Positions 18,544-27,728 of a DNA stretch of 64,000 nt are shown piece after piece. The stretch is from Pedobacter cryoconitis (GTDB lineage Bacteria > Bacteroidota > Bacteroidia > Sphingobacteriales > Sphingobacteriaceae). The notes under the pieces are model-generated. The model searched no databases. It saw only the letters and a list, made by a program, of their open reading frames with translations, and was not told the DNA's origin. Positions within the stretch are counted from its first letter, which is position 1. Each line of letters starts with the position of its first letter. A program made the translations under genes and the position numbers. The DNA lies in contig JAAAFW010000006.1 in the NCBI GenBank assembly GCA_019352875.1, positions 272,352 to 336,351 of the forward strand, in the 5' to 3' direction.

Positions 18544-19509
18544 ATGAGTTCTATTGTACTATTCGTTACCCTGATTTTATTGTTTATTCTGGAACTGATT
18601 TATTTCCGTATAGCAGATCACTTCAATATTATTGATAAACCCAATCACCGGAGTTCTCATACTACAATAACTTTGCGGGGTGGTGGAATCATCTTCTCTT
18701 TATCATTATTGTTATATCCCCTTTGGTTTGGATTACAATATGAATATTTCCTTTTAGGACTTCTGGCTATTGCTTTTATCAGTTTTATGGACGATATGAA
18801 ACCGGTAAGTAATAAAATAAGAATCGTATTCCATCTACTGGCTGTTGCATTGATGTTTTATCAGCTTGGTTTATTCGAATTACCATTTTACTGGACAGTT
18901 CTTGCCCTTATTCTGGTTATTGGTAGTGTAAATGCTATTAATTTTATGGATGGTATTAATGGAATTACCGGATTATATGCGCTGGTAACTTTATTGACGC
19001 TTTATTTCATTAACCTGCATTATACAGAGTTTACAGAATCGTCCTTTCTAATGGTCGCAATTCTCTCGGTGATTGTTTTTAACTTCTTTAATTTCAGAAA
19101 TAAGGCCAAGTGTTTTGCAGGTGATGTCGGGAGTGTTAGTATCGCCTTTATTATCATGTTTTTTATACTAGCATTAATTATCAAAACCGAAAATTTCAGT
19201 TACCTGTTATTGCTGTTATTCTATGGTTTGGATACTGTCACCACTATAATGTTTAGGCTAATCCGTAAAGAGAATATCTTTGAAGCACACAGAAGCCATT
19301 TTTATCAGTATTGGGCTAATGAGCGTAAATATTCTCACCTGCTGGTATCCGGTATTTATGGGGTTGGACAGTTGATTTTTAACCTGGTCCTCATACTGTG
19401 GTTACCTTATTCAATATTGAATGTCATTCTGGTGCTTGTTGTTTCCGTGATACTGTTTACAGCACTGCGTTTCCTTACAGAGGGTAAACAAAGATTATTA
19501 GGGCATTAA
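18544..19509 (+). CDS. WbpL-like polyprenyl-phosphate sugar-1-phosphate transferase
   Basis: A 321-residue membrane protein of the MraY/WecA superfamily. Visible: PNHRSSHT (33-40), FMDDMKP with D83-D84, NAINFMDGINGITG (130-143), CFAGDVGS (190-197) and the cytosolic HRSHFYQYW. The HRSHFYQ form of the His motif and the shorter length are those of the WbpL branch, which transfers 6-deoxy-HexNAc-1-phosphate (FucNAc or QuiNAc) to undecaprenyl phosphate. It is paired with the SDR upstream (8-base gap). It probably initiates repeat unit A, leaving the WecA-like enzyme at 16433 as an alternative initiator. Confidence 0.88.
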   Translation: MSSIVLFVTLILLFILELIYFRIADHFNIIDKPNHRSSHTTITLRGGGIIFSLSLLLYPLWFGLQYEYFLLGLLAIAFISFMDDMKPVSNKIRIVFHLLAVALMFYQLGLFELPFYWTVLALILVIGSVNAINFMDGINGITGLYALVTLLTLYFINLHYTEFTESSFLMVAILSVIVFNFFNFRNKAKCFAGDVGSVSIAFIIMFFILALIIKTENFSYLLLLLFYGLDTVTTIMFRLIRKENIFEAHRSHFYQYWANERKYSHLLVSGIYGVGQLIFNLVLILWLPYSILNVILVLVVSVILFTALRFLTEGKQRLLGH

Positions 19510-19560
19510 ATTTGCTCAGCAAATGGATTTGCCTTTGGCGATCTGTCTTATACTATAAAT

Positions 19561-20214
19561 ATGATTAAAAAAATACTCTGGATACTAGCTTTTCCTTTCC
19601 TGCTTTCCTGTGCCAAAAGTGTAAACAGCGATGTGGAAGTTTATGCTAATGATTTTGAAAATGGAAATCTCACCGGTATTACCAAAGGTGAAATCGGAAC
19701 ATTTAATGGCAGTAAAGTTTTGGGCCAGTTTAATAATGGTGGTTTCGACCTCGCCTTAAATGACCTCCCGGCACATGAGATGGTAGAGGTAAGCTTTGAT
19801 CTGTATATCCATGATAATTGGGATGGGAATGCGCAGTTTGCTGATAATGTAATTGGTCCGGATATCTGGAGAATGCGGGTCGATGACCAAACTTATATTA
19901 ATACAACTTTTTCCAATGCGGCATGTACCCCGGGCTTTATTTGTCCACCGCAATCTTATCCTGCAGATTATCCAAATAATAACCAGAACCCAAGAGTGGG
20001 TGCCGAGAAGACTAAACTACCGGGAGTTTGTGCGCAGCGAACCAGCCCAACTGGAACTTCATTGTACAAAATTAAGAAGAGAATTGCCCATAGCTCTGCC
20101 AATCTATTGATCCAATGCGATGACAAGCTGATGCAAAAAAATGTTGCAGATCCTAAATGTGACGAAAGCTGGTCGGTCGATAATATTAAAGTCAGGGTTA
20201 TTAACCTCAAATAA
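19561..20214 (+). CDS. Lipoprotein with lectin-like (jelly-roll) features, function unknown
   Basis: A 217-residue lipoprotein: the signal peptide ends FPFLLSC with the lipid-bearing cysteine at C17. The body has the look of a concanavalin/laminin-G-like beta-sandwich: DFENGNLTGITKG, VEVSFDLYIHDNWDG, GPDIWRMRVDD, then a closing WSVDNIKVRVI strand. Six or so further cysteines (ACTPGFIC, GVCAQR, IQCDDK, DPKCDE) could form disulphides. It sits between the initiating transferase and two Wzi-like barrels, separated by 51 and 8 bases, so a role in anchoring or binding polymer A at the outer membrane is plausible. This is inference; no named family is certain. A small hairpin (19510-19524) lies upstream. 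Confidence 0.6.
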   Translation: MIKKILWILAFPFLLSCAKSVNSDVEVYANDFENGNLTGITKGEIGTFNGSKVLGQFNNGGFDLALNDLPAHEMVEVSFDLYIHDNWDGNAQFADNVIGPDIWRMRVDDQTYINTTFSNAACTPGFICPPQSYPADYPNNNQNPRVGAEKTKLPGVCAQRTSPTGTSLYKIKKRIAHSSANLLIQCDDKLMQKNVADPKCDESWSVDNIKVRVINLK

Positions 20215-20222
20215 GTGATTTC

Positions 20223-21914
20223 ATGAGATATTTAAAATTTACTTTTTCCATCCTGCTGTTGTGCATCACGGGCCAAATCGGTTATACACAAACGATACCC
20301 GTTGGTACTCCGGGACTGGAAGATTATTACCGTCGTGCCCAGTTAATGGGCTTGGCCGATTCTTCTGTTTCCTTTATGATCAGGCCAATCCTGCCTAAGC
20401 TTAGTTTTAAAGCTAAGGACGTGTTCTACCCTGACTCTTCAGAAGCACGATTCAACCTGATGGATGTGCAAAGTACATATGTTTCCAAAAATGGCAAACT
20501 TAAAGTGAGCTTACTACCGCTGAGTGTTCAGACACAGTTTAACTCACATCATCCTTACGGCTGGAATGACGGCGCGATGATTCCTGCCAAAGGTCTTCAG
20601 GGGCTGGTAAGTGCCGGTGTTTACCTGGAATACGGAATCTTGAGCATTCAGTTCCGCCCGGAAGTGGTATTAGCTACGAATGACAAGTTTGATACTTTTG
20701 ATAAAGATCATTACGAAGTTATTGCAGGCAGATATTATGATTTTTATAACAATGTAGACCTTCCTGCAAGATTCGGTAATGGTGAATATTCAAAGGCATA
20801 TTGGGGTCAGAGTAGTATCCGTTTAAACTATAAGGATGTATCTTTTGGTCTTTCAACCGAAAATCTCTGGTGGGGGCCGGGAATGCGTAACTCACTGCTC
20901 ATGAGTAACACCGCTCCAGGGTTTAAACACCTGACCTTAAACACCCGTAAGCCAATAAAGACTGCAATCGGGTCTTTTGAAGGGCAGATTATTGCCGGAA
21001 GACTGGAAAGTTCAGGTTACGGAGTTTTGGAACCTGAAAGAACATTTTTTGCAGATAACCTTTACGTCCCTAAAGGGAATGAATGGAGATATCTTTCCGG
21101 TCTGGCAGTAACTTATCAGCCTAAATGGGTTCCTGGATTATTTTTGGGTTTAACCAGAAGTGCACAATCTTATCATCAGGATCTGAATAGTTTTGGTGAT
21201 TATCTTCCTTTCTTTTCCGGAAGTAAGAAAGTCAATGCTGATGAGCCTGTCGAGCAAAGGGATACCCGTAGTTCGGTGTTTATGCGCTGGTTATGGCCAG
21301 AGGAACAGGCCGAGATCTATTTCGAATACGGAAATGATAACAACAAAGGGAACAACCGTAATCAGATGCTTGAGCCGTCGAGAAACAGAGCTTATATCTT
21401 TGGAATGCGTAAAATGATTCCATTTAATAAGAGCCGCAATGAAAATTTACTGTTTAGTATAGAGGCGACTCAAATGCAGATGACTTCTCCGAAAGATATT
21501 CGTTCTGCTGATAGCTGGTATGTAAATAAGTATGTGAGACATGGTTATACGAACAGAGGTGAGGTATTAGGTGCTGGTATTGGTCCCGGTGGCAATATTC
21601 AGTCTCTTGATGTAAGCTGGGTAAAAGGCCTTAAGCGTCTGGGTATACAATTGGAAAGATATGTGCATAATAATGATTTCTATTATTATGCCTATGAAGA
21701 TAGTCTTGATCCAAGAAGACACTGGGTAGATTTTAGCCTTGGCTTTAACGGAGAATGGAATTACAAGAATTTTATATTCAATGCAAAACTGCAGGGGATT
21801 AAATCTTTAAATTATCAGTGGTACTTATTACAGAAGCCAGGCGATATAATCTGGGTTAACGGACGTGATGCCTTTAATTTACAGATGCAGGCAGGTTTAA
21901 CTTATCGTTTTTAA
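20223..21914 (+). CDS. Capsule assembly Wzi-family outer-membrane protein, copy 1
   Basis: A 563-residue outer-membrane beta-barrel protein with a signal peptide (about 1-23) and an aromatic C-terminus ending LTYRF. After the signal comes PVGTPGLEDYYRRAQLMG, a helical plug-like segment, then barrel strands with SHHPYGWNDGAMIPAKG, FGLSTENLWWGPGMRNSLLM and GFKHLTLNTRKPI. The WWGPG plus 'LLMSNTAPGFKH' pattern is the Wzi/capsule assembly hallmark. Wzi binds exported polysaccharide and anchors it to the cell surface. It is followed after 12 bases by a close paralogue, clearly a tandem duplication, since both share the opening motif and strand order. Confidence 0.85.
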   Translation: MRYLKFTFSILLLCITGQIGYTQTIPVGTPGLEDYYRRAQLMGLADSSVSFMIRPILPKLSFKAKDVFYPDSSEARFNLMDVQSTYVSKNGKLKVSLLPLSVQTQFNSHHPYGWNDGAMIPAKGLQGLVSAGVYLEYGILSIQFRPEVVLATNDKFDTFDKDHYEVIAGRYYDFYNNVDLPARFGNGEYSKAYWGQSSIRLNYKDVSFGLSTENLWWGPGMRNSLLMSNTAPGFKHLTLNTRKPIKTAIGSFEGQIIAGRLESSGYGVLEPERTFFADNLYVPKGNEWRYLSGLAVTYQPKWVPGLFLGLTRSAQSYHQDLNSFGDYLPFFSGSKKVNADEPVEQRDTRSSVFMRWLWPEEQAEIYFEYGNDNNKGNNRNQMLEPSRNRAYIFGMRKMIPFNKSRNENLLFSIEATQMQMTSPKDIRSADSWYVNKYVRHGYTNRGEVLGAGIGPGGNIQSLDVSWVKGLKRLGIQLERYVHNNDFYYYAYEDSLDPRRHWVDFSLGFNGEWNYKNFIFNAKLQGIKSLNYQWYLLQKPGDIIWVNGRDAFNLQMQAGLTYRF

Positions 21915-21926
21915 TTTCGCTTTTAC

Positions 21927-23627
21927 ATGAAGAATATATACAAAGCAATTTTTGCCGTTGGGCTTTCTGTCTTAGCAGTTTCAAATGCTCATGCGCAATC
22001 CCTCCCTGTTGGTACACCTGGTCTGGAAGATTATTACCGTCGACTGCAGTTATTGGGTAAATTGGATTCGTCCGTATCTTTTTCTGTTCGTCCTTTGATG
22101 CCATCAGTGGCATTTAAAGTCAGGAATGTATTTGATCCGGACAGCAGCCTGGTTAATGATGGTATAACAAAATCATCAGGCCCTTACCGTTTTGCCAATG
22201 GGCATGGCGAATTTCAGGTTCTCCCGTTTACATGGCAAAACCAGTTTAACTCTCACCATCCATATGGCTGGAATGATGGGGCTATGATCCCTGCCAGAGG
22301 ATATCAAACTATGGTGAGTGGTGGGTTTTATGCGAAGATCGGGCCGCTAACTATCCAGTTAAGACCGGAATATGTTTCGGCACAGAATAAGTCTTTTGAT
22401 GGGTTTGCTGTTGACAGGTCAGATACTGAATTAAATAGGTATTATGTTTATTATAATACAGAGGACGTTCCGGAACGTTTTGGTACCGGATCTTATAATA
22501 AACTATTCTGGGGTCAAAGTAGTATTCGTTTGAATGCAGGTCCGATGTCATTAGGATTAAGCAATGAAAATATCTGGTGGGGCCCAGGTAGACGGAATTC
22601 CATTATGATGACTAATAATGCGCCAGGTTTTAAACATTTTACTTTAAATACTGTAAAACCAATAAGAACGCCGATCGGATCTTTTGAAATGCAGGTTATC
22701 GCAGGTAAGCTGGAGAATTCCGGGTATACACCATTATTAGTTACAAAAAATTCAGCTGGTAAAGAGCAGTTTAATCCGTATAATAACGATTGGCGATATC
22801 TTACCGGATTTAATATCAACTATCAACCTAAATGGGTTCCGGGATTATTCTTAGGATTTAGTCGCGATTTTATGTCTTATCATGAAGATTTACATGGATT
22901 TGGAGATTATTTTCCATTCTTTACGGCCTTCCAGAAAGCTAAATCTGGTCTCGACGGAGATCCTTTTGATCGTGATCAGCGTTTGTCTATGTATGCCAGA
23001 TGGCTGTTTCCGAAAGCACATGCAGAGGTGTATTTTGAATATGGTTTAAATGATAATTCTTATAATTTGAGAGATTTTGCCGGTTCTCCTGACCACAGCA
23101 GGGCGTATCTATTCGGGTTCTCGAAAATGGTTCCTATTAAAGGAAGGAAAGATGAATTTATTCAGGTAAATGCTGAAATTAACCAGTTAAGCCAATCTGT
23201 AGACAGATTGGTTAGGCCGGCAGGTGGATTTTACAGACATTCTGGTGTTCGTCAGGGATATACTAACCTTGGGCAGGTATTGGGGGCGGGAACCGGTTCC
23301 GGTGGAAATCTTCAATCTATAGATGTAAGTTGGGTAAGAGGCTTAAAAAGCTTTGGATTAGGTTTTGAGAGATACGAGCATAATGCGGATTTTTATGAGG
23401 AATTTATTAATGATTTAAATGGTAATAGTAGAAGATGGGTCGATTTTGCACTAGCGGCACAAGGTACCTGGGATTACAAGAATCTTATCTTTAGTGCGAA
23501 GCTTCAGGGAATTAAATCACTGAATTATCAATGGAGAATGAAAAACTACACTGCTGATCAATATTATATACCTACTAATGATGTTTTTAATTTTCATGGT
23601 GAGTTTGGAGTGAGTTATCGGTTCTAA
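21927..23627 (+). CDS. Capsule assembly Wzi-family outer-membrane protein, copy 2
   Basis: A 566-residue paralogue of the preceding gene. Signal peptide 1-24 (ending SNAHA), then LPVGTPGLEDYYRRLQLLG, NSHHPYGWNDGAMIPARG, SLGLSNENIWWGPGRRNSIM and GFKHFTLNTVKPI, and a C-terminus ending VSYRF. Nearly every block of copy 1 recurs in the same order with moderate divergence, which points to an older tandem duplication rather than a recent one. Two copies could form surface receptors for different chain ends or polymers, or a hetero-oligomer. It is the last gene of locus A; its stop lies 9 bases before the terminator hairpin. Confidence 0.85.
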   Translation: MKNIYKAIFAVGLSVLAVSNAHAQSLPVGTPGLEDYYRRLQLLGKLDSSVSFSVRPLMPSVAFKVRNVFDPDSSLVNDGITKSSGPYRFANGHGEFQVLPFTWQNQFNSHHPYGWNDGAMIPARGYQTMVSGGFYAKIGPLTIQLRPEYVSAQNKSFDGFAVDRSDTELNRYYVYYNTEDVPERFGTGSYNKLFWGQSSIRLNAGPMSLGLSNENIWWGPGRRNSIMMTNNAPGFKHFTLNTVKPIRTPIGSFEMQVIAGKLENSGYTPLLVTKNSAGKEQFNPYNNDWRYLTGFNINYQPKWVPGLFLGFSRDFMSYHEDLHGFGDYFPFFTAFQKAKSGLDGDPFDRDQRLSMYARWLFPKAHAEVYFEYGLNDNSYNLRDFAGSPDHSRAYLFGFSKMVPIKGRKDEFIQVNAEINQLSQSVDRLVRPAGGFYRHSGVRQGYTNLGQVLGAGTGSGGNLQSIDVSWVRGLKSFGLGFERYEHNADFYEEFINDLNGNSRRWVDFALAAQGTWDYKNLIFSAKLQGIKSLNYQWRMKNYTADQYYIPTNDVFNFHGEFGVSYRF

Positions 23628-23635
23628 ACTTTTTA

Positions 23636-23697
23636 GGCCTCTTAAAAAACGAAAGCTTGCTACCTTATGGAAGCAAGCTTTCGTTTTTTAAGAGGCC
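23636..23697. terminator. Bidirectional terminator with 25-bp perfect arms
   Basis: The arms 23636-23660 and 23673-23697 are perfect inverted repeats, with a 12-base loop (23661-23672). Each arm contains a six-base A or T run (cttaaaaaacgaaagcttgc on the left), so RNA from either strand ends its stem in a U-run. The right arm also encodes the last ten codons of the phosphatase gene on the minus strand, whose stop codon (23665-23667) lies in the loop. It ends both locus A and the phosphatase transcript. Confidence 0.9.
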
Positions 23698-24396
23698 GCT
23701 GTCTACTAACCTGGCAAAATGTTTCGTATGTGGCACCTGTTTTAATGTTTCAATATGTCTGAGGTGATGAGTGTCTGTTCCGAAATAATCTATCATGTCG
23801 GCTTCAATTAGCTTTTCAGCGATCTTTTTGACATGCTCACCATAATGTTTAGTTAGAGACAGCGCATTTACCTGAAGATCAACCCCCATTTGTTTAAGAC
23901 GTTGATAGTATCCAAAATCTTTGTGGAAGAACAGATATCTTTCAGGATGGGCTAGAATTACTTGATAGCCCTTAATCCCCAGGTCAAAGACGACTTCCTC
24001 AAGACCATGTGGTCTGGATATCTGACTGAATTCGACTAAAATTCGTTTGTCCTTCATCGGCATTAGTTTGTCGGATTCTAGTTGTTCCTGAAATTGACCA
24101 TCTAAATAGTACTCCGATGATAGCTCCAATGCAATCCCATCTGGTACTTTTCCATCCAATAATGCATGTGCTTTCTGTAATATTTCTGATGTATTAGGAT
24201 GTATGTCCTGAAGGGTATGCGGTGTGGTAATTAAGTGATGGAAACCCAGCTCTTTTAGGCCGTTTAGCAGAGCAACGCTGTCTATTATACTTGTTGCTCC
24301 ATCATCTACGCCGGGAATTAGGTGAGAATGCATGTCTAAACCGATTTTACTAAAATCAGTATAGGAAGAAGGTCTATTTCGCTTGAAGAAGAACAT
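23665..24396 (-). CDS. PHP-type tyrosine-protein phosphatase (CpsB/YwqE family)
   Basis: Predicted manganese-dependent phosphatase that removes phosphate from the tyrosine-rich tail of the Wzc kinase encoded divergently at 25342. The PHP metal ligands are visible: DMHSHLIPGVDDG with H23 and H25, TTPH with H60, LAHPERY in the middle and DTHH near the end. 243 residues match CpsB of Streptococcus and YwqE of Bacillus. Low-molecular-weight (Wzb-type) phosphatases are absent from the window. The gene is divergent from the Wza-Wzc genes, with both -7 boxes in the 161-base gap. Its 3' end forms part of the terminator stem, which constrains its last residues. Confidence 0.92.
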   Translation of the reverse strand: MFFFKRNRPSSYTDFSKIGLDMHSHLIPGVDDGATSIIDSVALLNGLKELGFHHLITTPHTLQDIHPNTSEILQKAHALLDGKVPDGIALELSSEYYLDGQFQEQLESDKLMPMKDKRILVEFSQISRPHGLEEVVFDLGIKGYQVILAHPERYLFFHKDFGYYQRLKQMGVDLQVNALSLTKHYGEHVKKIAEKLIEADMIDYFGTDTHHLRHIETLKQVPHTKHFARLVDSGLLKNESLLP

Positions 24397-24483
24397 AGAG
24401 TGGGGTGATTTATTAACTTTCCTAAGATATATAAATATATATACACTTTTCGGTATGGTAATTGCTTATTGCAGCGAAACTAC

Positions 24484-24491
24484 CAAATATA
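24484..24491 (-). promoter_or_regulatory. -7 box for the PHP phosphatase gene
   Basis: CAAATATA on the plus strand is TATATTTG on the minus strand, an exact TAnnTTTG box. It implies a leader of roughly 80 bases before the start codon at 24396. Its mate on the other strand lies 32 bases away, so the two promoters are back to back. Confidence 0.5.
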
Positions 24492-24523
24492 TAGTTGAAA
24501 AGTAAAAATAGTCTCTTTTCTAG

Positions 24524-24531
24524 TATATTTG
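24524..24531 (+). promoter_or_regulatory. -7 box for the wza-wzc operon
   Basis: TATATTTG matches TAnnTTTG exactly and lies 26 bases before the ATG at 24558. The closest upstream TTG (24495-24497) is 26 bases away, just beyond the usual 17-23 spacing. Confidence 0.55.
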
Positions 24532-24557
24532 AGCGAAATAATGTACAATAAAAACTA

Positions 24558-25334
24558 ATGAAAAAAAACATCTACTTACTTTCCATAATCCTATTCTTAA
24601 GTGCTTGCGGTGTAAAGTATAAATCTGTACCCTATTTTCAAGATCTTCCGCCGTTGGAAAACGTACAAGAAGATATCGCTAATACTGCAGTGTTGAAGAT
24701 ACAAAAGGATGACATTTTGGGAATTACTGTTTCGAGTTTAAACCCAGAAGCATCAGCTATCTTTAATATGGGAAACACTAGTTCGTTGCAAGGAAATGCG
24801 TCAGGAAATATAAATCCCGCAATTACGGCAAATGGATTTATGGTCGATGTGAATGGCAACATTCAGTTGCCACTTATTGGTTCTGTATCGGTTTACGGTT
24901 TAACAACTACTGCCGCCAGAGAATTAATTCAAAATAAACTTACCACTTATTTAAAAGAACCTGTGGTAAGTTTGAGGTTGATTAATTTTAGGGTGTCAGT
25001 GCTAGGTGATGTTGCCAGGCCGGGTGTATACCCTGTTCAAAACGAAAGGGTCTCAGTTACAGAAGCCTTAAGTATGGCTGGAGATTTAAGTATAACGGCT
25101 GTGCGTAATAATATATTATTAATTAGGGAGAATCAAGGTAAAAGGCAATATATACGTCTAGACATGCAAAAAAAGGAACTATTCAATTCTCCTTACTATT
25201 ATCTTCAAAATAATGACGTGCTATATATACAGCCAGGTAATGCCAAATATGCAAGTGTTGATGCTAGCTATCGTAATGTAAGCATTATACTCTCCGCTCT
25301 ATCCGTAATTGCGCTAATAATTAGCCGCTTCTAA
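24558..25334 (+). CDS. Wza-type polysaccharide export lipoprotein, locus B
   Basis: Outer-membrane export protein of 258 residues. The lipobox LSAC gives C17 as lipid-bearing residue, followed by the typical Bacteroidota sequence SVPYFQDLPPL. The polysaccharide export domain spans about 48-135 (KIQKDDILGITVSSLNPEA, VDVNGNIQLPLIGSVSVYG), and one SLBB domain follows (VSVLGDVARPGVYPV near 152, EALSMAGDLS). A hydrophobic C-terminal helix (about 236-256) would cross the outer membrane as in E. coli Wza. It is the compact classical form, unlike the two large SLBB proteins at 6054 and 56063. Followed after 7 bases by the Wzc kinase. Confidence 0.92.
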   Translation: MKKNIYLLSIILFLSACGVKYKSVPYFQDLPPLENVQEDIANTAVLKIQKDDILGITVSSLNPEASAIFNMGNTSSLQGNASGNINPAITANGFMVDVNGNIQLPLIGSVSVYGLTTTAARELIQNKLTTYLKEPVVSLRLINFRVSVLGDVARPGVYPVQNERVSVTEALSMAGDLSITAVRNNILLIRENQGKRQYIRLDMQKKELFNSPYYYLQNNDVLYIQPGNAKYASVDASYRNVSIILSALSVIALIISRF

Positions 25335-25341
25335 ATATAAT

Positions 25342-27714
25342 ATGAATTCAGAACAGCAATCCGTTCAATCGATTGATGAACAAAACACCCAAGAGGATAT
25401 TAACATCAGAGATATCGTCAATAAATATACGTACCATTGGCCTGTATTTCTACTTGGTATAATAGTATGTATAGGACTCGCTTTTATTTATTTGCGATAT
25501 ACCAGACCTGTCTATCAAATTAGTTCTTCCCTGTTGATTAAAGATGATAAGAAGGGGGTTAATCCTGCGGACATCCTCAGTCAGCTGGATATTTTTGGAG
25601 GCTCCAAGGTGGTAGAAAATGAAGTAGAGATTCTACAATCGAAAACTTTAATGCGTCGTGTTGTAGATCGCTTACACCTAGATGTAACCTATAAGAATGA
25701 AGGTAGAGTTATTGATACAGAGCTTTATAAAAAACGACCAGTTACCGTAATTATGGGTGAAGCAAATCCTAAATTTTATGGGCTCGAGCTTGAGATGACA
25801 ATTAATGGCAAATCAGGTTATACAATTAAGAATCCAAAAACAGGGGAAAATATTAAGGGAACATTTGACCAGCTAGTGAAGAGTTTTTTTGGTGTTTTTA
25901 CAATAAGGACCACCGAAAATTTCTCTGGTTCCAATCAACGTCTAACTATTACTATTAACGATCCTGCCTCTGTTGCAGATGATCTTTTGCATAATTTAAC
26001 TGTTGCTGTAGCTGGTAAACAGTCTACGGTATTAGATTTGAGTCTCCAACATACGAATCTTGATCTGGCAAAAGATATTTTAGATACTTTGATTTTAGTT
26101 TATAACGAAGCTTCCCTGGCAGATAAAAATCAGATTACTGAAAGTACTATAAGATTCATAGATGAACGACTCGGCCTAATTAGCGGAGAACTAACTAGCG
26201 TCGAAAAAGATGTCGAGGCTTTTAAAACAAGTAATAAGCTAACCGATATCACCGGTGAAGCATCTCTTTATCTAGAGAATGTAAAAGTAAATGATGCGCA
26301 GTTGAATGAAGTAAATATTAAATTGGCAGCAATCCAGGATATCCAGAGATATGTCAATTCTAATTCTTCTAAAGAGAAGCTGCCTAGTGTATTTGGTATT
26401 AACGATCCTGTTCTTTTGGGGCAAATTACACAACTAAGCGAATTGCAATTACAGCGCGACCGGTTGCTGGCTACGACTCAGGAAGACAATCCACTTGTCC
26501 AACCGTTAATTAAACAAATAGAGACTACACGCAGTAGCATATTATCGAGTATACAGAATATCAATTCTTCATTAATGGGATCTAAACGTGCATTGGAAAG
26601 TAATAATTCCAGGTTTGAAGGGTCTATTAGAAAAATTCCTACGCAGGAAAGACAGTTTATTGGTATCAAAAGACAACAGACAATTAAAGAAACACTGTAT
26701 TTATATCTATTACAGAAAAAAGAAGAGGCAGCTTTATCATATGCTTCTACCCTCGCTGATAGCCGAATAATTGATCAAGCCTATTCTTCCGGGCAACCTA
26801 TTAAGCCGAAGAAAGCATTGACCTATTTAATTGCACTATTCTTTGGTGTAGCTATACCGGTAGGGTATTTATATCTAAAAGAATTATTTAATAATAGGAT
26901 TCTTAGTGTTGCTGATATTAGTAACAGGACAGGCACACCTGTCGTCGGCGATATTATTTATCAGGAAGATACTGAACCAATAGTGGTAACTGCGGTCAGT
27001 CGAAGTGCAATTTCAGAACAGTTTCGCGCCATTCGAACTAATATGCAGTTTATACAAGGTAAACAGATTAATAAATTAGGAAGGGTCACACTTTTCACCT
27101 CTAGTATGTCGGGTGAAGGAAAGAGCTTTATCGCCTCCAACATGGCTGCAGCATTTGCAATTAGTGGGCAGAGAACTGTTCTTCTCGAACTAGATTTGCG
27201 TAAACCTAAGATAAGTAAATACCTGAATTTGAATAATAAAACTGGATTAAGTAATTATTTGATTGGTAAAGCAGAGATCGAAAATATCGTTAAACCCTCA
27301 ATTATTCATGAAAACTTGTTTACTATAGGTTCTGGCCCTATTCCACCTAACCCTTCAGAATTGCTGATCCAAGAATCACTTGATGAATTAATTCAATATC
27401 TGAAGTCTAATTTTGACGAAGTTATAATCGATGCCCCACCGATTGGATTGGTTACCGATGCGCAAATTTTGTCTCGTTTGGCAGATACGACACTTTATAT
27501 CATCAGGCATGGCGTCACTTTTAAGGAACAAGTTTCGCAGCTCAATGGTCTATATAATGATCATAAGTTTCCCAAATTAAATATTATTTTTAACGGAGTA
27601 AAAATCGGCGGATCGTATGGATATGGCTACGGTTATGGATATTATTCAGATGATCACAGTCACTCTAGAAAAAAGATAAAAAATATTATCAAAGAAATAT
27701 CAAAAAGATTTTAA
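25342..27714 (+). CDS. Wzc-type tyrosine autokinase/co-polymerase, locus B
   Basis: Inner-membrane BY-kinase of 790 residues that controls polymerisation and export. Layout: first membrane segment near 36-56, a Wzz periplasmic domain with coiled-coil regions (about 270-460), second membrane segment near 493-511, and a cytoplasmic kinase. The kinase shows Walker A SGEGKS (about 589-594), Walker A' LLELDLRKPK (about 613-622) and Walker B VIIDAPP (about 694-700). The tail near 757-769 is a tyrosine cluster (GGSYGYGYGYGYYSDD), the expected autophosphorylation site. The cognate phosphatase is encoded divergently at 23665. This is the only kinase among the three co-polymerases in the window. Confidence 0.95.
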   Translation: MNSEQQSVQSIDEQNTQEDINIRDIVNKYTYHWPVFLLGIIVCIGLAFIYLRYTRPVYQISSSLLIKDDKKGVNPADILSQLDIFGGSKVVENEVEILQSKTLMRRVVDRLHLDVTYKNEGRVIDTELYKKRPVTVIMGEANPKFYGLELEMTINGKSGYTIKNPKTGENIKGTFDQLVKSFFGVFTIRTTENFSGSNQRLTITINDPASVADDLLHNLTVAVAGKQSTVLDLSLQHTNLDLAKDILDTLILVYNEASLADKNQITESTIRFIDERLGLISGELTSVEKDVEAFKTSNKLTDITGEASLYLENVKVNDAQLNEVNIKLAAIQDIQRYVNSNSSKEKLPSVFGINDPVLLGQITQLSELQLQRDRLLATTQEDNPLVQPLIKQIETTRSSILSSIQNINSSLMGSKRALESNNSRFEGSIRKIPTQERQFIGIKRQQTIKETLYLYLLQKKEEAALSYASTLADSRIIDQAYSSGQPIKPKKALTYLIALFFGVAIPVGYLYLKELFNNRILSVADISNRTGTPVVGDIIYQEDTEPIVVTAVSRSAISEQFRAIRTNMQFIQGKQINKLGRVTLFTSSMSGEGKSFIASNMAAAFAISGQRTVLLELDLRKPKISKYLNLNNKTGLSNYLIGKAEIENIVKPSIIHENLFTIGSGPIPPNPSELLIQESLDELIQYLKSNFDEVIIDAPPIGLVTDAQILSRLADTTLYIIRHGVTFKEQVSQLNGLYNDHKFPKLNIIFNGVKIGGSYGYGYGYGYYSDDHSHSRKKIKNIIKEISKRF

Positions 27715-27728
27715 ATTCATTTCATATT

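Noticed and set aside
19510..19524. ATTTGC-TCA-GCAAAT hairpin after the WbpL-like gene
   Set aside because: A 6-bp stem with three-base loop and no T-run is too weak to call a terminator, and the operon seems to continue.
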